Below, one piece after another: positions 54,029 through 63,057 of a stretch of DNA of 64,000 nt (positions within the stretch are counted from its first letter, which is position 1; each line of letters opens with the position of its first letter). Below the pieces are notes generated by a model that saw only the letters and a list, made by a program, of their open reading frames with translations, searched no databases and had not been told where the DNA came from. The stretch covers positions 57,546-121,545 of the forward strand of contig CALEWY010000038.1 of the NCBI GenBank assembly GCA_937925335.1, read 5' to 3'. This DNA comes from an uncultured Acidimicrobiales bacterium (GTDB lineage: Bacteria; Actinomycetota; Acidimicrobiia; Acidimicrobiales; SZUA-35). Both the position numbers and the translations under genes were made by a program.

Positions 54029-55432
54029 GTGGACGATCGACCAAGCACTCTTGGCGGGCTGAAGGCTTCTGGCTGGCAGTCGCGCACCATCAAAGACGAG
54101 ATCCGTGAGAACGCCATCGCCCGTATTCGGGCCGGGGAAGATCTTTTCCCTGGAGTGATGGGTTACGAGGACACCGTGGTTCCTCAGCTGGAGCACGCCG
54201 TGCTCGCTGGCCACGACGTGGTCCTGCTCGGCGAACGAGGCCAGGCGAAGACTCGAATCATCCGTTCGCTCACGAATCTGCTCGACGAGTGGATGCCGAT
54301 CGTCTCCGGATCGGAGATCAACGACAATCCGTTTGAGCCCATCTCGAAGTACGCCATCGATCTCGTCGCCGAGCATGGCGACGACACCGAGATTGGCTGG
54401 GTGCACCGCGACGACCGTTTCGGCGAGAAGCTCGCAACTCCCGACACCTCGATCGCTGACCTCATCGGTGAGGTTGACCCGATCAAGGTCGCCGAAGGCC
54501 GCTATCTCTCCGACGAGCTCACGCTTCACTACGGGCTCGTTCCCCGCACCAACCGTGGCGTGTTCGCCATCAACGAGTTGCCCGACCTTGCCGAGCGCAT
54601 CCAGGTCGGCCTGCTCAACGTGCTCGAAGAACGAGACGTGCAGGTGCGTGGCTACAAGGTGCGCCTTCCCGTCGACGTGTTGCTCGTGGCATCGGCCAAC
54701 CCGGAGGACTACACCAACCGCGGCCGCATGATCACGCCGCTGAAGGACCGCTTCGGCGCCCAGATTCGCACGCACTATCCGCTCGAGATCTCAACGGAGA
54801 TCGAGATCGCCGATCAAGAAGCGAACATCCCCGACGACGGCCTCGACGTCGTGATTCCCGACTACATGAAGGAGCTCATCTCGACCTTCACGCATGTGGC
54901 CCGCGGCTCGTCACACGTCAACCAACGTTCGGGCGTGTCGGTGCGTCTCACCGTCTCGAACCTCGAGACGCTCGTTGCGGCAGCAACACGTCGTGCCCTT
55001 CGCCTTGGCGATAGCCAAGTGGTGCCCCGTGTGTCGGACCTCGACGCATTGATCGCATCGACCGCTGGCAAGATCGAGATCGAATCGCTTGATGAAGATC
55101 GCGACGGCGAAGTAATCGACCATCTCTTCCGCACCGCAATCCTGACGACCTTCAAAGAGCGAGTGTCTCCCGAGGGTGTTCGCCAAGTCGTCGACGCCTT
55201 CGAAGGCGACATGATGGTGAGCGCCGGTGACGATGTTCCCGCGGCCGACTATGTCGAGCTGCTCGCTTCCGAACCAGCGTTTGCCGGTCCGGTTGCCGAG
55301 CTGCTGGGCGATGATGATTCACCCGCAGCCGTTGCGTCGGCCATGGAGTTCATCCTCGAGGGATTGCACCTTTCGAAGCGTCTGAACAAAGACGCCATCG
55401 GCACTCGTTCGAGCTACCGCGGCCGAGGCTGA
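54029..55432 (+). CDS. MoxR/BchI-like AAA+ ATPase
   Basis: The GTG at 54029 is the likely start, giving 467 residues. Walker A is GERGQAKTR (a variant of GxxGxGKT), the Walker B region is RGVFAINELPDLAERIQ, and VLLVASANPEDYTNRGRMITPLKDRFGAQI contains sensor and arginine-finger segments as in magnesium chelatase I subunits. The C-terminal part is a helical lid. Relatives usually work with a VWA-domain protein encoded next door as a metal-insertion or remodelling chaperone; no VWA gene follows here, and the next gene is on the other strand. Confidence 0.85.
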   Translation: MDDRPSTLGGLKASGWQSRTIKDEIRENAIARIRAGEDLFPGVMGYEDTVVPQLEHAVLAGHDVVLLGERGQAKTRIIRSLTNLLDEWMPIVSGSEINDNPFEPISKYAIDLVAEHGDDTEIGWVHRDDRFGEKLATPDTSIADLIGEVDPIKVAEGRYLSDELTLHYGLVPRTNRGVFAINELPDLAERIQVGLLNVLEERDVQVRGYKVRLPVDVLLVASANPEDYTNRGRMITPLKDRFGAQIRTHYPLEISTEIEIADQEANIPDDGLDVVIPDYMKELISTFTHVARGSSHVNQRSGVSVRLTVSNLETLVAAATRRALRLGDSQVVPRVSDLDALIASTAGKIEIESLDEDRDGEVIDHLFRTAILTTFKERVSPEGVRQVVDAFEGDMMVSAGDDVPAADYVELLASEPAFAGPVAELLGDDDSPAAVASAMEFILEGLHLSKRLNKDAIGTRSSYRGRG

Positions 55433-55495
55433 GCTGATCGAGCAACACGGCGGTGGACGCTGAGCCAGTTCGAGGCTGAGCCAGCGAGGTTTTGA

Positions 55496-55729
55496 TCAGC
55501 GCCAGTAGTTGTTTGCTGCGGCGATGGTTGCGAACTCGATTGCGACGATCTCGCCGGCCTGCATGAGCTTGGCCGAGTCCTCGGCGTAGTCAGGACGGAG
55601 ACTGCCACGGACGTCGGCGTCTGGCTGCATGGTGGCGATCGTCTTTCTCGCGATCATGATCGCGAGCTCGCGGCCCTGTGCTGGCGTCTCGGTGATGAGT
55701 GTCGGAATGAGATCGTCAAAGAGTGACAT
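55496..55729 (-). CDS. Small hypothetical protein (77 aa)
   Basis: The start ATG 55729 is preceded by GGAGCTCTTCCA, a usable ribosome site, and fits better than a start 23 codons upstream. The product is helical and soluble (LFDDLIPTLITETPAQGRELAIMIARKTI) with no motif I recognise. It is convergent with the AAA ATPase gene and upstream of no close partner. Confidence 0.5.
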   Translation of the reverse strand: MSLFDDLIPTLITETPAQGRELAIMIARKTIATMQPDADVRGSLRPDYAEDSAKLMQAGEIVAIEFATIAAANNYWR

Positions 55730-55799
55730 TGGAAGAGCTCCGGTTTCTTGATTCTGCGGGATGTGCACCTCGCAGGAAAAGCGCGAGCGCAGAGCCAAC

Positions 55800-56744
55800 C
55801 TAGGTCAGCGGGTAGCGGCCAAGCCGTTCAGAGAGTACGCGGTAGAAGCCGTCGGCATCGACGCCCGAGATCCAGAGACAGTTGGCCTCGACGTCGGTGA
55901 CGTTCCACCAGTCGACCGTGGTCTGGCCCATCGTTTGCTCCGAGCCGGTTTCGATCGTGACCGCAACGTGTTTGCCGGAGTAGAGCTCTGGCTCAAGCAG
56001 GTACGCGATCACATTCGGATCATGGAGCGGCCCGCCGTTTGAGCCGTATTTCTCCTCGTCGAATCGTTCGTAGAACGCGAGCATCTCGGCGCTGGCCACA
56101 CCAACGGCGGTGCCGAGCGCACGGATGCTCTCGATCCATTCGTCGGTCATCAGGGCGAGGTGGGTGACGTCGAGTGAGTGGGCGACGATCGGTGCGCCGC
56201 AGGTGAACACGGTGTGGGCAGCGTGCGGGTCGACATAGATGTTGAACTCGGCAGCAGGTGTGATGTTGCCACCCTCTTTCCACGCCCCGCCCATCAGCAC
56301 GATCTCGCGAATGTTCTCGACGATCGATGGGTCCTTCACGATTGCCATCGCGATGTTCGTGAGTGGGCCGACCGGGCACAGCGTGACGGGTTCGGGATGG
56401 TTGCGCAGTGTGTCGACGATGAAGTCGACGGCGTGCTCGTCGGCCAGCGCCATCGTCGGTTCTGGCAACTCCGGCCCGTCGAGCCCAGTCTTGCCGTGAA
56501 CGTGCTCGGCGGTGACCAGCGTGCGAACCATCGGCCGAGAACAGCCGACGTAGACGGGCTGATCAGGCTTGCCGGCGAGCTCGCACAACATGCGAGCGTT
56601 CTTCACCGTGAGCGCAAGCGGCACATTGCCGGCCACACACGTGATCCCAAGCACATCGAGCTCGGGGGAAGCGAGCGCGGTGAGAATCGCGATTGCGTCG
56701 TCTTGACCCGGGTCGGTGTCGATGATGATCGGGCGTGCGTTCAT
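55800..56744 (-). CDS. Inosine-uridine preferring nucleoside hydrolase
   Basis: The 314-residue product carries the calcium-binding motif IIDTDPGQDDAIAI near the N-terminus, the family's VLMGGAWKEGGNITPAAEFN segment and the C-terminal HDPNVIAYLLEP with a following Asp (DWWNVTDVEAN). It hydrolyses ribonucleosides to base and ribose in salvage. The purine or pyrimidine preference is not decided by sequence. No signal peptide is present. Confidence 0.93.
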   Translation of the reverse strand: MNARPIIIDTDPGQDDAIAILTALASPELDVLGITCVAGNVPLALTVKNARMLCELAGKPDQPVYVGCSRPMVRTLVTAEHVHGKTGLDGPELPEPTMALADEHAVDFIVDTLRNHPEPVTLCPVGPLTNIAMAIVKDPSIVENIREIVLMGGAWKEGGNITPAAEFNIYVDPHAAHTVFTCGAPIVAHSLDVTHLALMTDEWIESIRALGTAVGVASAEMLAFYERFDEEKYGSNGGPLHDPNVIAYLLEPELYSGKHVAVTIETGSEQTMGQTTVDWWNVTDVEANCLWISGVDADGFYRVLSERLGRYPLT

Positions 56745-56812
56745 CAGGCGAACGTAACGTGTTCGGGCCAGGCACCATCAAGGCGGTCGTGATGTGTGTC
56801 GATACACACGGT

Positions 56813-57229
56813 ATGAACGTTGGAGACTTCATCGCTGGAATGGCCGACTACGACGACGGAGTGTCATCGGGGTACGGCTCGTCTCGACTGCAGCAACAGC
56901 AGGTCATGAACAACCACCGGGCGGAAGTCTCTCGCGAAGCCCTGACGGATGAGCGCCGGATCACGACAGAGATGTTGCAGGACAAGCTGGAAAAGATGCA
57001 GCTCGTGAACGAGGCGCTGTGGGAAATCGTGAAGGCCTCGACCGGAGCCACCGACGACAACCTGCGAGCGTGGATTGCTCACCTCGATGGTGAAGATGGC
57101 CAGGTCGATGGGCGCAGGGTGCATCGGGCTGAGATGTGCAACAGCTGCCAGTCCCGCGTGCCGGTTGGTTCGCCGATCTGCGTGTACTGCTCCGAACCAG
57201 CACCGGCGAAGAGCCCCTTCGCGTTCTAA
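56813..57229 (+). CDS. Small protein with C-terminal zinc ribbon
   Basis: The start ATG 56813 gives 138 residues; an ATG at 56792 is possible. The middle is helical and probably coiled (RRITTEMLQDKLEKMQLVNEALWEIV). The C-terminus has two CxxC knuckles, CNSCQSRV and CVYCSEP, forming a likely zinc ribbon. I do not recognise the family. It is divergent from the nucleoside hydrolase gene with about 70 bases between. Confidence 0.7.
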   Translation: MNVGDFIAGMADYDDGVSSGYGSSRLQQQQVMNNHRAEVSREALTDERRITTEMLQDKLEKMQLVNEALWEIVKASTGATDDNLRAWIAHLDGEDGQVDGRRVHRAEMCNSCQSRVPVGSPICVYCSEPAPAKSPFAF

Positions 57230-57230
57230 C

Positions 57231-57288
57231 GAACTGAACCTCCGTCACCTGCGGGGTCATCCCACAAGTGACGAAGGTTCGTCAGTTC
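57231..57288. terminator. Bidirectional hairpin between convergent genes
   Basis: Imperfect long arms pair GAACTGAACCTCCGTCAC with GTGACGAAGGTTCGTCAGTTC. It begins one base after the zinc-ribbon gene's stop and faces the end of the DUF4214 gene at 57420. Confidence 0.7.
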
Positions 57289-57419
57289 ACCGTCCTAGCT
57301 GGAGCAATCCGAGCGCTCTCGCCAACGGTCCTGTTGCTAACGGCGCTGTTGTTGACGGCGCTGTTGCAGATGGTGCTTTGCCGATGCGCCGCTGACGGCG
57401 AGACGTGCTGTTTGGCCGG

Positions 57420-58283
57420 CTAGTTGCCGACGGTTCCGTCGCCCCAACCGCCGCGCTGGTCGCCGATCGAGGTCGGGTAGAAGACGATCGTCCAGTGGAA
57501 TCCGGTGCGGTTGTCGTCGATGCCGCGCACGTCGAGATACTGCGAGTCCTGAGCGAGTCGGCCCGTGTCGAACACACCGTCCCAGAAGTAGTAGTACTCC
57601 CCGGCCGGCACGAGGCGATTGACGAGATTGTCGTTGTTCTCTTGGTTCGGGCCGAGCGTCCAGGCGATGAAGTTCTCGGAGGTGTTGTTGTTCGTGGCGT
57701 CAAGCGCTGCAAAGCCGTCCACGCGAACGGGGCCGGTCGGACGGTTGATCCGGATGGTTTCATTCGTCGTGCCGCAGGCCCAGACGGTGCCCTCGGGGTA
57801 GGACTGGTAGTAGCCGGCGAGCGGTGGAGCGGTGCCGGTCAGCCGGACGTACTCGGGGCCCTCACTGAAGGCAAGCATGACCTGACCTCGTGTGAGCTCA
57901 CCACGATCGAGGCGGCCGGTCCAGAACTCGACACCGCTGGCTTCGCCTGGTCGGCCGAGGATGTTCTGGTAGATGAGGTTCACGAACTGACTGTTGTTGA
58001 GTGAGCCGTACAGGCCGATGAACTCGTCAGAGCCGGAGAAAAACTGCGACATCGCAGCGAGCGTGCGGCCGTTCTCTGAGTACTCACGGATCCAGAAATC
58101 GACACCGCCAGCCTCGGGTGCTCGAAGGAAGTAGGCGTTGTAGAGACGGACGACCGAGTCGGTCATCTCAGGGCAGACGTCGAGGACTTCGATGCCCTCG
58201 GCGCTCGCTGGTGAAGCTGCGAGGGACAGGCCGCCGGCAAACATGCCGACCGCAACTCCAATGCGAGCAAGTACGTTCTTCAT
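57420..58283 (-). CDS. Secreted DUF4214 protein C
   Basis: The start ATG 58283 lies behind an AGGAG site. The 287-residue product has a signal peptide (MKNVLARIGVAVGMFAGGLS, cleavage near ASA). Residues about 30-150 hold DUF4214 units (VVRLYNAYFLRAPEAGGVDFW, NLIYQNILGRPGEASGVEFW, GQVMLAFSEGPEYV). The remaining 130 residues are a beta-rich domain with WACGTTNETIRINRP, PVRVDGFAALD and EYYYFWDGVFDTG. It lacks the Ig-like and C-terminal domains of the 26-30 kb paralogues. Surface role inferred. Confidence 0.85.
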   Translation of the reverse strand: MKNVLARIGVAVGMFAGGLSLAASPASAEGIEVLDVCPEMTDSVVRLYNAYFLRAPEAGGVDFWIREYSENGRTLAAMSQFFSGSDEFIGLYGSLNNSQFVNLIYQNILGRPGEASGVEFWTGRLDRGELTRGQVMLAFSEGPEYVRLTGTAPPLAGYYQSYPEGTVWACGTTNETIRINRPTGPVRVDGFAALDATNNNTSENFIAWTLGPNQENNDNLVNRLVPAGEYYYFWDGVFDTGRLAQDSQYLDVRGIDDNRTGFHWTIVFYPTSIGDQRGGWGDGTVGN

Positions 58284-58435
58284 TCGTTCTCCTAGAGGGA
58301 TCTCGTGGCGCAAACGCCCGTTCTTTCTCTGACGAGAGCAGGATGCGATCGGTTCAAAGAAAACCAGACGTTTGGTCGAATTCTCGCATTTCATGCGCGG
58401 ATTCAGATGCCGAACACTGCGTTAACGTCGCCCGA

Positions 58436-58981
58436 ATGGGCATCTTCCGACGCAAGAAGAACGATCAGAGTGGTGGCACTGGGCCTGCAACTGAATCGGT
58501 CGCTGACAAGGCGCCGACCTCGTATGTGCCATTGCGGGAGTTTGCCTGGAACCACGTCGCCGCACAGCAAAGCGCGCACGAAGGACTGTGGTCGATGAGC
58601 ACTGCCGAGCGCTTCGACTGTGATCTGGCCGGCAGCGCGATCACGTGGTTCAACACCGCAAAGGGCATGACCGTGAGCGCCCCGTGCCAACTGCTCGGCA
58701 CCTGGAACCCAACCGATAGCTCGTTGCTTTGGGCGTGGGATCATCCGTCAGCTCCGCCGGGTACGGCCGTGGCCGCGCAAGCGGTGAAGGCCTTCGCCGA
58801 CGCGAACCAGATCGCCGAACTGCAATCGGCGACGATCGGCTGCAGCCGCGACGAGGCGTATGAGATCACAGCGATCGCATCACCACTCGGCGATCTGCAG
58901 GGCATCTACCGATTCGAATCGGCCCCGGGTGCAGCGTGGGTCTACATCGGCTTCGGCAACGTGACGATGTCCAAAGGTTGA
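58436..58981 (+). CDS. DUF6882-like protein of unknown function
   Basis: The ATG at 58436 gives 181 residues. A basic start (MGIFRRKKNDQ) is followed by a domain with QLLGTWNPTDSSLLWAWDHPS, which resembles the WNP-WxWAW core of DUF6882 proteins. The assignment rests on that pattern. There is no signal or membrane segment. It ends two bases before the end of the convergent oxygenase gene. Confidence 0.6.
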   Translation: MGIFRRKKNDQSGGTGPATESVADKAPTSYVPLREFAWNHVAAQQSAHEGLWSMSTAERFDCDLAGSAITWFNTAKGMTVSAPCQLLGTWNPTDSSLLWAWDHPSAPPGTAVAAQAVKAFADANQIAELQSATIGCSRDEAYEITAIASPLGDLQGIYRFESAPGAAWVYIGFGNVTMSKG

Positions 58982-58982
58982 T

Positions 58983-59756
58983 TCAGGCCGTCCGCCCGTA
59001 GAACGTTTGCAGTGCTGATTCCGAAAGGCCGACGCCCGGTCGATCGTTGTAGGCAAAGACGACGAGCAGGCGAGTGACGGATCCTTGAGTTGGCGTCACC
59101 CGATGCATGGCATCTCGGCCTCGAAACAGCACGAGGTCGCCCGGTTCAAACTCGAGCGTCTTGACCAAATCCTCGCCATCGAGCACGCGGCCAACTCGAT
59201 CGAATGACATGTCGCCGGCTGCGGAGTTGCGCGTCGCTGGGACGTACTCGAACGCGCCGCCACCTTCAGGTGCGCGGAGCAGCATCGTGACGGCGAACGA
59301 CGAGTTGTCGAAGTGCCAGCCGAGCTCACGTCCCTCGGATGCGAAGTGCACGTTGATCGACGAGAGATCGTCGGCATAGGGGTAGATCGTGTCGATGCCC
59401 AGCACGCGGCAGAGGAACGTTCGAAAGGCTTCGTCGTCGTACACCGACCGAAGTGGCGAGTCACCCGGGACCTCGTCGTCGGCGATCAAACCCTTGCTGC
59501 TCACGATCTGCCGATTGAAGGTGTGGTCGTCTGGCAGCGCCGGATCCGGAGGCGTGAGGTAGACGTTGTGGGTTGAGCTTGCGTAGAACGCATTCGCCTC
59601 GAACGGTTCGGACTGTTTGATGACCTCAGCGATGGACTCACGACGGAAGAAATTCGACAGCACGAGCGCGCCAGCCTCGTCGAGCCGAGCCCGGCATTGT
59701 TGTGCGTAGGCGAAGTCGTGGATCGGGTGGTTTGCAGCGTTGAGGTGTGGGTTCAT
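58983..59756 (-). CDS. 2-oxoglutarate/Fe(II)-dependent oxygenase-like protein
   Basis: The 257-residue product (start ATG 59756) has the facial triad expected for this fold: HFD in GRELGWHFDNSS and a distal His in RDAMHRVTPTQG, followed by Arg in SVTRLLVVFAYND for 2-oxoglutarate. The rest fits the double-stranded beta helix, including GDLVLFRGRD. It could hydroxylate or halogenate a small molecule, like the ArpA/BesD-related group. The metal ligand Asp suggests hydroxylation rather than halogenation. Substrate unknown. Confidence 0.8.
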   Translation of the reverse strand: MNPHLNAANHPIHDFAYAQQCRARLDEAGALVLSNFFRRESIAEVIKQSEPFEANAFYASSTHNVYLTPPDPALPDDHTFNRQIVSSKGLIADDEVPGDSPLRSVYDDEAFRTFLCRVLGIDTIYPYADDLSSINVHFASEGRELGWHFDNSSFAVTMLLRAPEGGGAFEYVPATRNSAAGDMSFDRVGRVLDGEDLVKTLEFEPGDLVLFRGRDAMHRVTPTQGSVTRLLVVFAYNDRPGVGLSESALQTFYGRTA

Positions 59757-59970
59757 GCCGGTTTCCGTTCTCGGGCGCACGTCTGTCTAGCTCCGGCGAG
59801 CGATCCTGGCGATCCGCTGCGAGCCCTTTCCCAGGGGGCCCTTCTAGGGAGCGAGGTCGACGGTGGCGCAAGCGTGGCCTCCCGGCGTCGAGGTGCTCGA
59901 AGAGTTCGCAGCATCTGGCGTCCTCGCTCACAGACGCGCCAAAGCCGCCCTTTCGGACCGGCCGGTGGCT

Positions 59971-61345
59971 TCAGTTGTTGCTCGGTTCTCGCCGATGGAC
60001 GTGTGCGTCGTGCTGCGTGCGCCAGCGAGTGACCGGGCCCGTCGTTGTCGCTTCGCCGTAGGGCTGGCCGTCGGGCCGCCACACCCGCAGTGTGCGGTCG
60101 GCCAAGAGCTTGAGTTGCCAGCCGCCTTCGTGAGCGCGGTGGTGATGCCGGTTGCACAGCGGGGCGAGATTGTCGAGGTCGGTTTGGCCGCCGTTTTCCC
60201 AGAAGTCGAGGTGGTGAATGCGGCACCAGTCGAACGTGGTGTCGCAGCCTGGGAAGGCACACGTGTCATACATCGCCCGCAGCGCCAGCCGTTGAGCGTT
60301 CGTGGCGGTTCGGTATGTGCGTCCGACGTTCATCGGGATGTCACCGCGCATGACGATGGCCTGCATATCGCAGTCGCAGAGGTAGCGGTGCAGTGTTTCG
60401 GCGCCGACGAGGGAGCCAGGATCGGCGAACCGCTCCACGGTCGAGCCTTCATGGCGGCCGTTGGCCAGCGTGTCCTCGTCGACCAGAACACCGATGAGCG
60501 GTCGGCTCGTCGGTGTTGCCGGATCGAAGCAGCGCAACGAGAGTTGGAAGGCAGCCTCCGCGGCCAGGTTCGGCCCGAGTGTGAGGGGTTCGCCGTCGGA
60601 CTCTTTCGCGAGATTCGCGAGGCGCTTCATCTCTCGCTCGACGGCCGTCCAGATCGCGTCACCTCGCTCGCGGTCGTGCTTCATGTGGATGTGGCGTAAT
60701 CCCGTCGGCATCGATCCATGACGTTGCTTGCGAAGCGTTGCGGTGGCGTTCCTCAGTCGAGGCTGCAACCTCGACCTTGATGCGGTCGACGAGCTTCCTC
60801 AGTCGGAGCTTGAACGCCGCCGGCTCCATGGCCAACGCCTGGCGGGTGAGGTGGGCTCGTCGTGCGTTGAACAGTTCTTGTTCGGCGGGCAGTGCGAGCT
60901 GCTTCTCCGCTCGAGCCATGCCGTCGAGGTTCTCCGGGTTCAGCTCGGGCATCTCCAACGGCATCTCGTGTTCGCTGCGACCGTGCTCACGGTGATCGTG
61001 ACTGTCGTCGTCGGGTGTCCCGTCCTGAGCCTCTTCGCGCCCGCCCTGGTCCTCGGCATTGAGCGCGTCGGCCATCTTCTTGTGGGCCCGCGCTCGGTTC
61101 GCTTCGCTGCGAGCGTTCCTGCCCGACATGCCCGCACTGGCCAACGCTTCCTCCGGCGTGATCCCACCGCCGTTGGCAACATGACGATCCAAGATCGCGA
61201 TCAAACGAGTGCGGCTCGACTGCAGCTGGCGGGAGATGTCTCCGGCCGTTCGCAGCAATCGTTCAGCGACATCGGCAGGCGCAGCGGCATCGGTGAGTGC
61301 CGCCATTTCTGCTTCGAAGTCCGCCATCAATGTCATGTGAGTCAT
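59971..61345 (-). pseudogene. DUF222/HNH endonuclease (13E12 family) broken by one-base frameshift
   Basis: Two overlapping frames make one family member. The first (from ATG near 61345) holds the DUF222 N-terminal domain (RLLRTAGDISRQLQSSRTRLI, HLTRQALAMEPAAF) and runs off into unrelated residues after SWIDADG. The second continues with GLRHIHMKHDRERG and ends with the HNH motif (CAFPGCDTTFDWCRIHHLDFW, then NLAPLCNRHHHRAHEGGW). Removing one base from the C-run at 60701-60703 restores a single protein of about 450 residues. It is a mutation or a sequencing error. Confidence 0.85.
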
Positions 61346-61512
61346 CCTGGCGATTGGCGCGAGATTCACCCCAAAACCGTTCGCTCAGTCCGCCTGTCCA
61401 GCGGCAAGGAACTGACCACAAACCCCGTACTCAATGAGTTTCAGCCAACCTTCAAGAAAACTCAGAAGCGCGCCCTCGGGCGCGCTTTCGACGCGGCCGC
61501 TGTTGGTCGCCA

Positions 61513-61592
61513 CATTGCCAATTCGTCGCATTGCCCATCCGACACATGGCCCATCCGACACATGGCCCATCCGACGCGTTGCCAATCCGCAA
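61513..61592. repeat. Five tandem 16-bp repeats
   Basis: Five consecutive 16-base units are seen at 61513, 61529, 61545, 61561 and 61577. The central three are nearly identical (consensus CATGGCCCATCCGACA) and the outer two diverged. The unit is not a multiple of three and no gene spans it. It sits in the 330-base gap between the HNH gene start and the membrane protein gene at 61676. Confidence 0.85.
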
Positions 61593-61675
61593 ACCGCTCA
61601 CGCCAATCGCTGGCCCAAAAAGGCCTCACATCGGCACCAACAACGCTCACGTCCAGCGGTGCGCGCCGGCTGAGG

Positions 61676-62098
61676 CTAGGCGCTTGAGTCGAGCGAGAAC
61701 TTCTCGATGACGCCGGTGTCGTGTGCTCGCTCGATGATCTCGAGCCCGAGTACGGAGAAGCCGAAGTAGACGAACGCTCCGGCGAGCAGCGCCCAGCCCC
61801 ACGAGTAGCCGAGCATGCCGGCGATGATTCCGGCCAGCCCGAAGATGGGAGCGGCGAGACCGCTGAACCCGAAGCCGATCTTGACGAACGACGTGGTGAC
61901 GGGGGAGCGGCGCCACAGTCCGAGTGACCAGGCCAGTGTCGACGTGACGGACAAGACGACAGCGATCCACCCCATCGTGCCGATCCACTTGTTGATGAGA
62001 GCGAAGATCGCGCTGCCGACCAACATCAACACGGCCAACACATTGACGTCGCCAGCAGCTGCGTCTCGTCTCTGTTCGGCAGTCAGCTCGTCGGCCAC
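61676..62098 (-). CDS. Membrane protein with four hydrophobic segments
   Basis: The GTG at 62098 gives 140 residues. An N-terminal soluble stretch (VADELTAEQRRDAAAGD) precedes hydrophobic segments (LAVLMLVGSAIFALI, GWIAVVLSVTSTLAWSLG, FSGLAAPIFGLAGIIAGMLG, WALLAGAFVYFGFSVLGLEI). No function is apparent. Confidence 0.7.
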   Translation of the reverse strand: MADELTAEQRRDAAAGDVNVLAVLMLVGSAIFALINKWIGTMGWIAVVLSVTSTLAWSLGLWRRSPVTTSFVKIGFGFSGLAAPIFGLAGIIAGMLGYSWGWALLAGAFVYFGFSVLGLEIIERAHDTGVIEKFSLDSSA

Positions 62099-62292
62099 GT
62101 GGGGCAACCTAGCGAGCGCGGCTCGAGGTGCGTCCGGCTGAGATAGGTGGAGCACTCGAGCATGCCGGCCCACGCAGCGATCCCCTCGGTGATCGCGTTG
62201 AGGTAGGTAATCAGCGCGGCGAAGGTGGCGAGCTGCATCAGGAAGGTGAGTCGCATGTGGCTGACAAGCGTCGACTGCAGGTGTGACGCCAT
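62083..62292 (-). CDS. Possible small membrane protein (69 aa)
   Basis: An ATG at 62292 opens a frame with one hydrophobic segment (RLTFLMQLATFAALITYL) and ends overlapping the GTG of the membrane protein gene at 62098. The overlap would suit coupled translation. The C-terminus is Pro/Arg-rich and unlike a known family, so this may be chance. Confidence 0.3.
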   Translation of the reverse strand: MASHLQSTLVSHMRLTFLMQLATFAALITYLNAITEGIAAWAGMLECSTYLSRTHLEPRSLGCPTWPTS

Positions 62293-62330
62293 CTCACGCG
62301 CCGAGTTTCTTTGGTGAGGCACACTTGGGT

Positions 62331-63056
62331 ATGCCCGGCGCCGCGTCAGCCCGAGTCTTGTGCTGGAACGTCGAGCGAAAGGCGCCGCACACGCCGACTG
62401 GTGCGCCGGGGATCGAACACCTCTTCGGTCAGTCGCCGGACGTGATGGCGATCACCGAGGCGCGCACTGTCTTCCCGACCCGTGGGGGACACACGCTCTG
62501 GAGCGCACCGCCGCGCGGCACTCATTTCGCCGACGACGAACGCAAGCTGTTGTTGTGGTCTCGCGAGCCGTGGCGACACGTCGACCGAGTCGGCGCGCCT
62601 GGTCTCGATCGGACCCGCTTTGTCGCCGGCACGACCGACACACCCGTCGGTCCGCTTCGAGTCTTTGGGATCTGTATCCCGTGGCACATGGCCGAGGTGA
62701 CGCATCCGATCGATGAGAAGCGCAAGCCGTGGGAGCTGCACATCAACTACCTCGAAGCGCTGGTTGGCCTCGTCGAGTCCATCGACGCGCCGAGCGTGTT
62801 GGCAGGCGATTTCAACCAGACCTTTCCACGTGCACGACGAGAACGAATCGTTGCAGCCGAAGCGTTGGCTCATGCGCTTGCAACCGTCGACGTCGTAACG
62901 AGCGGTCAGGTCGACGGCTGCACGAAGCCCGGCATCGATCACATCGCAGCCACGCGAGATCTGTCAGCTCACAACGTGTGGGGCTGGCCAAACGTGATCG
63001 ACGGCAAGCGTCTGTCCGACCACGATGGCGTCGGCGTTGATCTGAGGCTGCGTTGA
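62331..63056 (+). CDS. Endonuclease/exonuclease/phosphatase (EEP) family protein
   Basis: The start ATG 62331 gives 241 residues. EEP motifs are in order: VLCWNVER, the metal-binding Glu in MAITEART, VLAGDFNQTF, the Asp-His region GIDHIAAT and the terminal LSDHDGVGVDL. It is a metal-dependent phosphodiesterase of the DNase I fold; the substrate (nucleic acid or phospholipid/inositide) is not decided. No signal peptide is present. Confidence 0.88.
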   Translation: MPGAASARVLCWNVERKAPHTPTGAPGIEHLFGQSPDVMAITEARTVFPTRGGHTLWSAPPRGTHFADDERKLLLWSREPWRHVDRVGAPGLDRTRFVAGTTDTPVGPLRVFGICIPWHMAEVTHPIDEKRKPWELHINYLEALVGLVESIDAPSVLAGDFNQTFPRARRERIVAAEALAHALATVDVVTSGQVDGCTKPGIDHIAATRDLSAHNVWGWPNVIDGKRLSDHDGVGVDLRLR

Positions 63057-63057
63057 A

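Noticed and set aside
53906..54775. Extension of the GH2-like gene by about 290 codons upstream
   Set aside because: It is antisense to the conserved AAA ATPase gene, and the protein aligns from the ATG at 53905.
59863..60699. Plus-strand open frame of 278 codons opposite the HNH endonuclease
   Set aside because: It is antisense to a recognisable DUF222/HNH sequence and has no domain features of its own.
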